A DNA stretch of 64,000 bases from Pseudoxanthomonas indica. Lineage in GTDB: Bacteria; Pseudomonadota; Gammaproteobacteria; Xanthomonadales; Xanthomonadaceae. Below the pieces are notes generated by a model. The model was not told the origin of the DNA. It was given only the letters and a program-made list of their open reading frames with translations, and made no database searches. Positions within the stretch are counted from its first letter, which is position 1. Each line of letters opens with the position of its first letter. The DNA lies in NCBI RefSeq assembly GCF_900167565.1, contig NZ_FUZV01000001.1:62001-126000 (forward strand), given 5' to 3'. This document shows positions 8,375 to 18,013 of the stretch, one piece after another. Both the position numbers and the translations under genes were made by a program.

Positions 8375-9115
8375 TCAGTCACTTCGGTCGAGCGCCTGAC
8401 GAAGCGCCCTCACGGCGGCGGCGTCGCTCTGCTGCCAATCCAGTTCCAGCCCCTGCAGCGCGGGATTGCGGAAGGCCATCGTGCTGGCGCGCGGCGCCTT
8501 GGCCGAGGCGTGCACTTCACTGACACCAGTCTGCCGCACCAGCGCTGCGACGTTGCCCGGGGTGACACCGGCACCGGCCAGAATGGCGATCCGCCCTGCC
8601 GCCTGCCGCACCATCGCCGCGATGACCTCGCGGCCGGCTTCGGCACTGGCCTGCGCGCCGGAGGTCAGCACCCGTTCGCAACCCAGTTCGATGATGGCGT
8701 CCAGCGCTTCCAGGGGATCACGCGAGGCGTCGATGGCGCGATGGAAGCTCACGCCCATGCCGCTGGCGGCCGCCATCAATTCGCCGCAGACCCGCGCATC
8801 CACCCTTCCCTGCGCATCCAGCGCGCCAATGACCACGCCATCGCAGCCAAGTTCACGACAATGGCGGATGTCGCGCACCATCAGCGCCACTTCCTGTGCG
8901 TCGTAGTGGAAATCGCCAGGCCGCGGACGGATCAGCACGTACAGCGGAATCTGCAGCTGCTCGCGCGCCATCACCAGCGTGCCGTGCGACGGCGTGGTGC
9001 CGCCTTCGGCCAGGTTCTCGCACAGTTCGACCCGATCCCCACCGCCCGCCTGCGCGGCAAGGGCCGACGCCAGCGAATTGGCCGCCACTTCCAGCAGGCG
9101 TCGGGGTGCGCTCAC
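8375..9115 (-). CDS. cutC: CutC family protein
   Basis: 246-residue cytoplasmic TIM-barrel protein of the CutC family. Visible family motifs: LLEVAANSLASALAAQAGGGDRVELCENLAEGGTTPS near the N terminus, IRPRPGDFHY, GVVIGALD, SFHRAID and LTSGAQASA. CutC was named for copper homeostasis in E. coli, but its biochemical role is not established. Here it starts with GTG and overlaps the glycosylasparaginase stop codon by 4 bp (GTGA), so it is translationally coupled to a sugar-releasing enzyme in a glycan locus, not to the copper genes a few kilobases away. A role in sugar metabolism is therefore an open possibility (inference). Confidence 0.93.
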   Translation of the reverse strand: MSAPRRLLEVAANSLASALAAQAGGGDRVELCENLAEGGTTPSHGTLVMAREQLQIPLYVLIRPRPGDFHYDAQEVALMVRDIRHCRELGCDGVVIGALDAQGRVDARVCGELMAAASGMGVSFHRAIDASRDPLEALDAIIELGCERVLTSGAQASAEAGREVIAAMVRQAAGRIAILAGAGVTPGNVAALVRQTGVSEVHASAKAPRASTMAFRNPALQGLELDWQQSDAAAVRALRQALDRSD

Positions 9116-10122
9116 GACTGCGTGGTCTGGTAGACCGACGCGGACTGGCGCAGATCGTCCTGCTTGCCGGCATCGCAGACCGCGTAGACGAATCCCTGGT
9201 GCAGGGCATACGCACCGACTTCGCCATGCTTGTTCAAAGCGAGGAAGCAGACCTGCAGCGTCTTGCTGGCTTCAGGCCGCTTGCGCACCACCCGATCAAT
9301 CGCTTCGCGACACGCCTCCATCGGCGATCGTCCTTGGCGCATGAGCTCGACCACCAGGAAACTGGCCGCATTGCGGATCATTTCTTCGCCCACGCCCGAA
9401 GCCGTGGCGGCGCCGACCTCGTTGTCCACATACAGGCCCGCGCCAATGATCGGGCTGTCGCCCACGCGGCCGTGCATTTTCCAGGCCATGCCGCTGGTGG
9501 TGCAGGCGCCGGCGAGCTTGCCATCGGCGCCGATGGCGAGCATGCCGATGGTGTCATGGTTTTCCGAATTGCCGGGCATGCCGCGTCGTTCGGCATTGAT
9601 TTCGGGCTGGTAGCGCGAGGTCTTCAACCATTCCCGCCAGGCCTGCTCGGCCTGCGGCGTCAGCAGGCGCCGATGCTCCAGGCCCTGGCTGATGGCGAAC
9701 TGCTGTGCGCCCTCGCCCACCAGCATCACGTGCGGTGTCTTTTCCATGACTCGACGCGCCACCGACACCGGATGCAGGATGTCTTCCAGCGCGGCCACCG
9801 AACCACAACGACCGTCGCCGTCCATGATGCTGGCATCGAGGGTCAGCACGCCTTCGCGATCGGGATTGCCGCAGTGGCCGACCGTGGGATTGCACAAGTC
9901 GCTCTCGGCCCAGCGCGCCCCGGCTTCCACCGCATCCAAGGCGCTGCCGCCAGCGGCCAGCACCGGCCAGGCCACCTGGTTGGCCGGCACGCCGAAATCC
10001 CAGGTGGAGACCACGCGCGCGCCACTGTGGCCGGCGCGCGCCTGTGCCGCACTCAATGCGGGCAGGGCCAATGCTCCGGTGGCCAGCAGACCCGCTTGCA
10101 GAAATCGCCTGCGATCGCTCAT
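9112..10122 (-). CDS. N4-(beta-N-acetylglucosaminyl)-L-asparaginase, Tat-exported
   Basis: 336-residue Ntn-hydrolase that cleaves the GlcNAc-asparagine bond of glycosylated asparagine. It starts with a twin-arginine signal (DRRRFLQAGLLATGALALPALSAAQA), so it should be folded before export to the periplasm. The nucleophile is Thr191 in the conserved HDTIGM motif, where the precursor cuts itself into alpha and beta chains; further motifs are TTSGMAWKMHGRVGDSPIIGAGLYVD and GVGE. It acts last in N-glycan breakdown, after the mannosidases have trimmed the sugar tree. It overlaps cutC by 4 bp and begins 24 bp after the glucokinase stop, so the three genes are probably one transcript. Confidence 0.94.
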   Translation of the reverse strand: MSDRRRFLQAGLLATGALALPALSAAQARAGHSGARVVSTWDFGVPANQVAWPVLAAGGSALDAVEAGARWAESDLCNPTVGHCGNPDREGVLTLDASIMDGDGRCGSVAALEDILHPVSVARRVMEKTPHVMLVGEGAQQFAISQGLEHRRLLTPQAEQAWREWLKTSRYQPEINAERRGMPGNSENHDTIGMLAIGADGKLAGACTTSGMAWKMHGRVGDSPIIGAGLYVDNEVGAATASGVGEEMIRNAASFLVVELMRQGRSPMEACREAIDRVVRKRPEASKTLQVCFLALNKHGEVGAYALHQGFVYAVCDAGKQDDLRQSASVYQTTQS

Positions 10123-10146
10123 GCGCGTGTTCTCCGTGCGTGCGCG

Positions 10147-11166
10147 TCAATCACGCGCGGGTTGGTCGGCGAACCAGGCGGCGGCGCCGACGATGCCGAG
10201 CTGGCCATGATCCACGCGCCAGATCGGCACATGCCGCAGCACATGGCCCAGCACGCCCTTGTTGAAGTAGCGCTCGCGGAACGCCGGCGCGCGCAGGAAG
10301 TTTTCGATGTGCGCCGGGATACCGCCCGCCAGGTAGACCGAGCGGGCGCCGAAGGCGATGACCAGATCGCCGATCAGGCTGCCGAGCCAGCCGCAGAACA
10401 CCTGCAGGGTCTCCACTGCCAGCGCGTCCTGGCCTGCATTGGCCGCGGCAATCAGCTGCTCGGGCGTCTGCCAGCGCGGCGCACTGCCGCGTATCTCGCA
10501 CAGGCAGGGATACAGATTCATCAGCCCACTGCCGGACAGCACACGTTCGTTGTCCACATGCGGCCAGCGCTTCATCAGCCGGCGCAGGATGTCCATCTCC
10601 AGCTCATTGGCCGGCGCCAGCGCCGAGTGGCCTACTTCACTGGCCAGCACCGGGCGCTCACCGCCTTCGAAACGCAAGGCCGCGCCCAGCCCGGTACCGG
10701 GGCCCAACACCAGCGCCGGCCACTGGAAGTGATGCGGCTGCTCGCCGGTCAACGGCAACAGCCCGCCCACCTGCAGGTGCGGAATGGCGTAGGCCACGGC
10801 TTCAAAGTCATTGATCAGGTGCAGGCCTTGCAGGGCAGCAGCCTGGCGCGTGCGTTCCAGCGACACCGGCCAGGGCAGGTTCGCATTGACCAGGGTGTCG
10901 CCATCGAGCACGCCGGCGATCGCCACCACCGCGGCGCGGATGCCGCCATCGGTTTTCTCATCGATGAAACGACGCAGGATCGACGCCAGATCCGGATGCT
11001 CCGCACAGGCGTATTTGTGGTATCCGAGGATCTCCGGCGAACCGCCGCGCCGCACGCTGACCAGCGCCACGCGCGCATACGTGCCACCGACGTCGGCCAC
11101 AATCAACACCGCAGGATTCACTCGCGACTTCGCCTGTATCGATTCAAGGCGCGGATTCTCAGGCAT
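10147..11166 (-). CDS. glk: Glucokinase (Glk family)
   Basis: 339-residue hexokinase-fold sugar kinase of the proteobacterial Glk family (not ROK: no CxCGxxGC zinc motif is present). The ATP phosphate loop VADVGGTYARVAL is near residues 24-36. LINDFEAVAYAIP carries the catalytic Asp, LGPGTGLGAAL is the second phosphate-binding motif, and a SEVGHSAL substrate motif follows. It is the promoter-proximal gene of the glycosylasparaginase-cutC set, so it likely phosphorylates glucose or a related hexose released from glycans. Relatives can act on GlcNAc or other sugars and the sequence does not decide this. Upstream, a divergent 149-bp gap separates it from copL. Confidence 0.88.
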   Translation of the reverse strand: MPENPRLESIQAKSRVNPAVLIVADVGGTYARVALVSVRRGGSPEILGYHKYACAEHPDLASILRRFIDEKTDGGIRAAVVAIAGVLDGDTLVNANLPWPVSLERTRQAAALQGLHLINDFEAVAYAIPHLQVGGLLPLTGEQPHHFQWPALVLGPGTGLGAALRFEGGERPVLASEVGHSALAPANELEMDILRRLMKRWPHVDNERVLSGSGLMNLYPCLCEIRGSAPRWQTPEQLIAAANAGQDALAVETLQVFCGWLGSLIGDLVIAFGARSVYLAGGIPAHIENFLRAPAFRERYFNKGVLGHVLRHVPIWRVDHGQLGIVGAAAWFADQPARD

Positions 11167-11196
11167 CGCGCGCGCTTTGCCTAGCGCAGGCGTCCC

Positions 11197-11210
11197 GTAC
11201 GCGGGCGTAC
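11197..11210. promoter_or_regulatory. Palindrome in the glk-copL divergent region
   Basis: GTACGC GG GCGTAC is a perfect 6-bp inverted repeat with a 2-base centre. It lies 30 bp upstream of the glucokinase start in the gap shared with the divergent copper operon. It could be an operator or a small hairpin in the glk leader; nothing shows which. Confidence 0.3.
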
Positions 11211-11315
11211 CCGCTCAGGCCTGCAAAGCCGGCCATGGACCCGGGTGCAGACCTTAATTGTCCAATGCATGGCACGCCATCGACGTATGCGCAGACCCGC
11301 CGGCGCGGCTAAAGT

Positions 11316-11750
11316 ATGCCTATGTCACGCGAATCGCTCCTGCTTCGGTTGCTGCTGGCCGTCAGCCTGGTGATCACCACCAGCGCCGGCGCGCTGGCAT
11401 CGGCGCGCATGCATCTGAGCCAGGCGGGCGCTGCCGTTGCGACCGCGCCCGTGGTGGCGACGCAGGCCGGAGCGCCCTGCCACGACGAGCCCGGCACACT
11501 GGCGGCCGCTGCGACGGAACACGCCGCGTCCGCCCCCGTGGCCGCGCAGGAGCAAGCGCCCGCCCAGGGCCATGCCGACTGCTGCCTGGGCGGCGATTGC
11601 GACGGCATCTGCCTGTTGTCCCTGCCGCCGTTGCCGGTGGCCACCGCACTGGCGGGCCTGCCGCCTGTCACTGCGCGCTACCTCATCGAAGCCCATGCTG
11701 ATCGCGCAGCGCCGCGATTGACGCGTCCGCAACGACCTCCCATCGCCTGA
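11316..11750 (+). CDS. copL: CopL-type copper-responsive regulatory protein
   Basis: 144-residue protein heading the copper operon. It has an N-terminal hydrophobic signal-like segment (LLLRLLLAVSLVITTSAGALASA), then Ala-rich sequence and a Cys cluster (CCLGGDCDGIC, about residues 89-99) with scattered His and Met residues. Small proteins of this size, position and Cys/His character immediately before copA are called CopL in Xanthomonas, where they are needed for copper-induced expression of copAB. The match is by position, size and Cys motif rather than a strong domain. There is no convincing ribosome-binding site; ATG at 11322 (MSRES) is an equally good start. It ends 98 bp before copA. Confidence 0.75.
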   Translation: MPMSRESLLLRLLLAVSLVITTSAGALASARMHLSQAGAAVATAPVVATQAGAPCHDEPGTLAAAATEHAASAPVAAQEQAPAQGHADCCLGGDCDGICLLSLPPLPVATALAGLPPVTARYLIEAHADRAAPRLTRPQRPPIA

Positions 11751-11848
11751 GGGAAAGCCACCCATCGAAGGGTGGTTGAACGTCCGCGTCTTTCAGCGTC
11801 CGCCTCGCGCGGCGCGGAGTCGTGCTTTCGATTCTCCAGGAGCTTTGC

Positions 11849-13636
11849 ATGTTTTCTGATTCCTTTGACCCGGGCGGGCTGGGTCGCGCCCGCTTGTCGC
11901 GTCGCCATTTCGTCACCGGCCTGGCCGCGGGTTCGGCCTTGCTGGGGCTGGGCCTGCCCGGCCGGCCTGCGTGGGCCAGCCAACGCGCCACAGCGGCGGG
12001 CGTACTGACCGCCACCGATCTCGACCTGAGCATCGGCCAGACCCTGGCCAACTTCACCGGACGCGATCGTCCCGCCATCACCGTCAACGGCAGCCTGCCC
12101 GCGCCCACCCTGCGCTGGCGCGAAGGCGACACCGTCACCGTGCGGGTCAGCAATCGCCTGGCCTCCGCCCCTACCTCCATCCATTGGCACGGCATCCTGC
12201 TGCCCTCCAACATGGATGGCGTGCCCGGACTGAGCTTCAACGGCATCGCCCCCGGCGAAACCTGGCAATACCGCTTCCAGCTCAGGCAATCCGGTACCTA
12301 CTGGTACCACAGCCATTCGATGTTCCAGGAACAGGCCGGCCTGTACGGCGCGCTGATCATCGATCCGCGCGAGCCGCTGCCTTACGCCTTCGATCGCGAA
12401 CACGTGATCCTGCTGTCCGACTGGACCGACCTGGAACCGGCGGCGCTGTACCGGCGCATGAAGAAGATGCCGATGCACGACAACACCTACCAGCGCACCG
12501 TGGGCGATTTCGTCGGCGACGTGAAGCGCGACGGCTGGTCGGCCACGCTGGCCGATCGCGGCATGTGGGGTCGGATGCGGATGACGCCCTCGGACATCTC
12601 CGACATCAATGCTCATACCTACACTTACCTGGCCAACGGGCACGCGCCCGACGGCAACTGGACCGGTCTGTTCGCGCCCGGCGAGAAGGTCCTGCTGCGC
12701 TTCATCAACGGTGCGGCGATGACCTACTTCGATGTGCGCATACCGGGCTTGAAGATGACCGTGGTCGCCGCCGATGGTCAGCCGGTGCATCCGGTCAGCG
12801 TGGATGAATTCCGCATCGCCACCGCTGAAACCTATGACGTACTGGTGGAACCGAAAGGTCAGGATGCCTTCACGATTTTCGCCCAGGACATGGGGCGCAC
12901 CGGCTATGCACGCGCCACGCTGGCGGTGCGCGAAGGACTGCGCGGTGAGCTGCCTGCGCGCGATCCGCGCCCGCTGTTGAGCATGGCCGACATGGGCCAT
13001 GGCAGCCACGGCGATCACGCCGGCATGGAAGGCGGCTGCGGCGCCAACATGGCCGAAGGCGGTTGCGGCGCGAGCATGGGCCACGCCGGCCACGGCGCCG
13101 CGCCGGCCAAGGCCGTGCATCACCCGGCCAGCGAGCAGGGCAATCCGTTGGTGGACATGCAGTCTTCTTCCACCGATGCGCGCCTGGATGATCCCGGTGT
13201 CGGCCTGCGCGACAACGGCCGCAAGGTGCTGACCTATGCCGACCTGCGCAGCGTATTCGCAGATCCGGATGGACGTGAGCCCGGGCGCGAAATCGAACTG
13301 CACCTGACCGGGCACATGGAAAAGTTTGCCTGGTCGTTCAACGGCATTCCCTTTGCCGGCGCCGAACCCCTGCGCATGAACTATGGCGAGCGCCTGCGCA
13401 TCGTGCTGGTCAACGACACCATGATGAACCACCCGATCCATCTGCATGGCGTCTGGAGTGATCTGGAAGATGGCCAGGACAACTTCCAGGTGCGCAAGCA
13501 CACCGTCGATATCCCGCCCGGCACACGACGCAGCTATCGCGTGCGCGCCGACGCACTGGGACGCTGGGCCTTCCACTGCCATCTGCTGTACCACATGGAA
13601 GCCGGAATGATGCGGGAAGTAAGGATTGACGCATGA
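11849..13636 (+). CDS. copA: Copper resistance multicopper oxidase CopA
   Basis: 595-residue periplasmic multicopper oxidase (PcoA/CopA family). It has a twin-arginine signal (LSRRHFVTGLAAG then a hydrophobic core). The copper-binding His motifs are complete: IHWHG (His112, His114), WYHSHS (His154, His156), HPIHLHG and HCHLLYHMEAGM at the C terminus. Between the last two domains lies a Met/His/Cys-rich stretch (about residues 380-430; MADMGHGSHGDHAGM and repeats of GGCGAXM type) that probably binds extra Cu(I). The ATG at 11849 has AGGAG six bases upstream, so the longer frame from 11822 is rejected. It overlaps copB by 4 bp. It oxidises Cu(I) and sequesters copper in the periplasm. Confidence 0.96.
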   Translation: MFSDSFDPGGLGRARLSRRHFVTGLAAGSALLGLGLPGRPAWASQRATAAGVLTATDLDLSIGQTLANFTGRDRPAITVNGSLPAPTLRWREGDTVTVRVSNRLASAPTSIHWHGILLPSNMDGVPGLSFNGIAPGETWQYRFQLRQSGTYWYHSHSMFQEQAGLYGALIIDPREPLPYAFDREHVILLSDWTDLEPAALYRRMKKMPMHDNTYQRTVGDFVGDVKRDGWSATLADRGMWGRMRMTPSDISDINAHTYTYLANGHAPDGNWTGLFAPGEKVLLRFINGAAMTYFDVRIPGLKMTVVAADGQPVHPVSVDEFRIATAETYDVLVEPKGQDAFTIFAQDMGRTGYARATLAVREGLRGELPARDPRPLLSMADMGHGSHGDHAGMEGGCGANMAEGGCGASMGHAGHGAAPAKAVHHPASEQGNPLVDMQSSSTDARLDDPGVGLRDNGRKVLTYADLRSVFADPDGREPGREIELHLTGHMEKFAWSFNGIPFAGAEPLRMNYGERLRIVLVNDTMMNHPIHLHGVWSDLEDGQDNFQVRKHTVDIPPGTRRSYRVRADALGRWAFHCHLLYHMEAGMMREVRIDA

Positions 13637-14577
13637 GTACGCACTTTTCGCTTCGTCGGATCATCCCCATGGCCATCGCATTGACCTCGTTGTGTGCGGC
13701 CTCGGCGTGGGCGGCGCAGGATCCGCATGCAGGTCATGGCGGCGCTACGCCGACATCACCAGCGCAGGATCCGCACAGCCATCACGCGGCACCGGTGGAG
13801 CACACGCAACACGTCGATCACAAGGACCACGCGCAAGCAACGGAACAGGAAAAAAAACCGTCTGCCGCAGATCCGCTGCCTCCCATTTCCGCTGCGGATC
13901 GCGCGGCAGCTTTCCCGGAGGTGTCGCACCATGCGATGGAACATGCGCCGTCCATCAACTCCTTCGTGCTGATTGACCGCCTGGAAGGCTGGCGGCGCGA
14001 CGGACAGGAAGGCCAGGCCTGGGAAGCGCAAGCCTGGGTCGGCAGTGATCTGAATCGCCTCTGGTTGCGCACCGAAGGCGAACGGACCGCGGGACACACC
14101 GAAGCGGCGCAAATGGAACTGCTGTACGGGCGCAGTGTTTCGCCATGGTGGGATGTGGTCGCCGGCATTCGCCACGACACCCGTCCGGAGCAGGCGCGCA
14201 GTTGGGCGGCACTGGGCGTGCAAGGACTGGCGCCCTACAAGTTCGAGATGGCGGCCACCGCCTATCTGGCCGAAGACGGACAAGTCGCCGCGACGGTGGA
14301 AGCCGAGTACGAGCTGCTGCTCACCAACCGTTTGATCCTGCAGCCGCGCGTGGAAGCACGCTTGAACGCGTGCGAGCGCGTTGAGTTTGGCGAGGGCAGC
14401 GGCCTGACGTCGGTGGAAGCGGGTCTGCGCCTGCGCTATGAAGTGACGCGACGGTTTGCTCCCTATGTGGGCATCAGCCACGGACGCAGGTTCGGCGACA
14501 GCGCCCGCTGGGCCGAAGCGGCGGGAGAACACGCGCGCGATACCCACTTTCTGGTGGGTCTGCGCCTGTGGTTCTGA
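13633..14577 (+). CDS. copB: Copper resistance outer membrane protein CopB
   Basis: 314-residue protein with a Sec signal peptide (cleavage likely after ASAWA). A His-rich N-terminal region (DPHAGHGG, DPHSHHAAPVEHTQHVDHKDHAQ, about residues 30-75) precedes the conserved beta-barrel domain that starts near DRLEGWRRDGQEG and ends with the terminal aromatic residue (LRLWF) needed for outer membrane assembly. CopB/PcoB partners CopA at the outer membrane in copper storage or efflux. Its ATG overlaps the copA stop (ATGA), so the two are coupled. A 7-bp inverted repeat (CAGGGAG/CTCCCTG) 45 bp after the stop lacks a T-run and more likely belongs to the MerR operator region. Confidence 0.95.
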   Translation: MSTHFSLRRIIPMAIALTSLCAASAWAAQDPHAGHGGATPTSPAQDPHSHHAAPVEHTQHVDHKDHAQATEQEKKPSAADPLPPISAADRAAAFPEVSHHAMEHAPSINSFVLIDRLEGWRRDGQEGQAWEAQAWVGSDLNRLWLRTEGERTAGHTEAAQMELLYGRSVSPWWDVVAGIRHDTRPEQARSWAALGVQGLAPYKFEMAATAYLAEDGQVAATVEAEYELLLTNRLILQPRVEARLNACERVEFGEGSGLTSVEAGLRLRYEVTRRFAPYVGISHGRRFGDSARWAEAAGEHARDTHFLVGLRLWF

Positions 14578-14602
14578 GTTTTCCGTCCACTTGATTAAAG
14601 TC

Positions 14603-14639
14603 TTGACTCTTGACCACGGTCCAGGGAGCACACTCCCTG
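14603..14639 (+). promoter_or_regulatory. MerR-type promoter with long spacer
   Basis: A -35 box TTGACT (14603-14608) is separated by 20 bp from a -10-like CACACT (14629-14634). Inside the spacer lies an imperfect dyad, GACTCTTGACC/GGTCCAGGGAG (14605-14615 and 14618-14628, 7 of 11 matching). A 19-20 bp spacer with a centred dyad is the hallmark of promoters that MerR proteins activate by DNA distortion. It precedes the MerR-type gene, which likely controls itself and the P-type ATPase. Confidence 0.6.
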
Positions 14640-14658
14640 TATCCGCTTGGAGTGATGC

Positions 14659-15050
14659 ATGAATATTGGCCAATTGGCACGCCTTGCCGGCGTGCCCATC
14701 GACACCGTCCGCTACTACGAACGCCAGCACTTGCTGCCGGCGCCGGCACGCAGCGCGGCCGGCTACCGCCGCTACGAAGAGGGCGATGTGCTGCTCCTGA
14801 ACTTCATCCGTCGCGCCAAGGCCTTGGGTTTCACCCTGGAGGAAATCCGGGATCTGCTGGCCATCAGCGCCGCGCGCGACGACATGGCCCAGGTCAAGGC
14901 CGCCGCTGCGGCCAAGCTGGTCCTGCTGGAAGAGCGGCTGGCCGAACTGCAACGCGTGCGTGACGCGCTGCGTGGCCTGGTCGATGCCTGTCCCGGTCAT
15001 GGCGATCCCAGCACCTGCCCCATCCTGGGCGCCCTCAATCAGGAGCGCAC

Positions 15051-15054
<4 letters not shown>
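14659..15054 (+). CDS. MerR-family heavy-metal regulator (CueR-like)
   Basis: 131-residue regulator. The winged helix-turn-helix is at the N terminus ([23 protein letters not shown]), followed by a dimerisation helix and a C-terminal metal-binding loop with Cys111 and Cys120 (CX8[11 protein letters not shown]). The position matching CueR Ser77 appears to be Met76, not Cys. Divalent-metal sensors of the ZntR/MerR type have Cys there, so the loop fits Cu(I)/Ag(I) sensing. The ATPase gene overlaps it by 4 bp (ATGA), making copper export the obvious target. Its own promoter at 14603-14634 has the 20-bp MerR spacer. Metal identity is inference from the missing Cys and the context. Confidence 0.87.
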
Positions 15055-17444
<2,390 letters not shown>

Positions 17445-17480
17445 AGCTGTCCGGGCGTCCCCTCCCCGGAGCTTGGCATG

Positions 17481-17504
17481 GCGGACGGCCTCCCGGCCGT
17501 CCGC
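17481..17504. terminator. GC-rich hairpin between convergent genes
   Basis: GCGGACGGCC/GGCCGTCCGC is a perfect 10-bp stem with a 4-base loop, in the 78-bp gap between the convergent ATPase gene and the gene at 17523. No U-run follows on either side, so it is a strong hairpin of likely but unproven terminator function for both strands. Confidence 0.5.
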
Positions 17505-17522
17505 GCAACCCGGTTTACCGGC

Positions 17523-17963
17523 TTACTTGATCTTGGCGTACGTGCCCTTCATCGCCGTACCCGCCATGATGGCGCCGGCGTAGCACTCGTAGTTCTGCGC
17601 GCTCTTGAATTCGTTCTTCTTGTAGTAACTGACCATGTCGATCACGGCGTTGGCGCCACGCGACTTGGCCGAATCCTGGAACGCCTTGAGCACCGACAGG
17701 GTCACCCAGCGGCAGGCTTCGGCATCGGACTTGTTGGCGGCGTTGGTCTTCTTGTTCGACACGTCTTCGCCCATGCGCGATTGCACGGCGGGGGTCTTCT
17801 GGCCCGCCAGGTAGAACCGCACGCTGCCGTCGATGCCGGCCTTCTTGGCTTCGGGCGAGTTGACCAGTTCTTCGAACGAACCTTCAACGCGGGTTTCGCG
17901 CGCCTGGGCGGTGGTGGAAGCCAGGGCGATGACCAGGCCAGCGACGAACAACGAATGCTTCAT
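17523..17963 (-). CDS. Uncharacterised periplasmic protein
   Basis: 146-residue protein with a Sec signal peptide (MKHSLFVAGLVIALASTTAQA). The mature part has two Cys residues (in EACRWV and NYECYAG) that could form a disulfide, and a segment RGANAVIDMVSYYKKNEF followed by an Ala/Gly-rich strand. The pattern of a helix, then 'GANAVIDM', then strand resembles RcsF/YbjQ-like folds, but this is a guess. Similar xanthomonad proteins have been labelled as an excinuclease subunit in databases, which the sequence does not support: there is no ATP-binding motif. It lies 50 bp downstream of the pigment operon on the same strand, and may be its last gene or independent. Confidence 0.7.
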   Translation of the reverse strand: MKHSLFVAGLVIALASTTAQARETRVEGSFEELVNSPEAKKAGIDGSVRFYLAGQKTPAVQSRMGEDVSNKKTNAANKSDAEACRWVTLSVLKAFQDSAKSRGANAVIDMVSYYKKNEFKSAQNYECYAGAIMAGTAMKGTYAKIK

Positions 17964-18013
17964 GGGGTATGTCCTTGTCTACGGGGAAAAAGCGGAACGA
18001 GCGTGGCTACCTT

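Noticed and set aside
10147..11166. Calling the sugar kinase a GlcNAc kinase because of the glycosylasparaginase
   Set aside because: Sequence is Glk-family without features that decide specificity; kept as glucokinase with the caveat.
13001..13150. Met/His/Cys-rich repeats in copA as a separate repeat element
   Set aside because: In-frame protein repeats typical of CopA copper-binding regions, not a DNA element.
17523..17963. Excinuclease subunit annotation used for similar proteins
   Set aside because: No nucleotide-binding or zinc motifs; it is a small exported protein.
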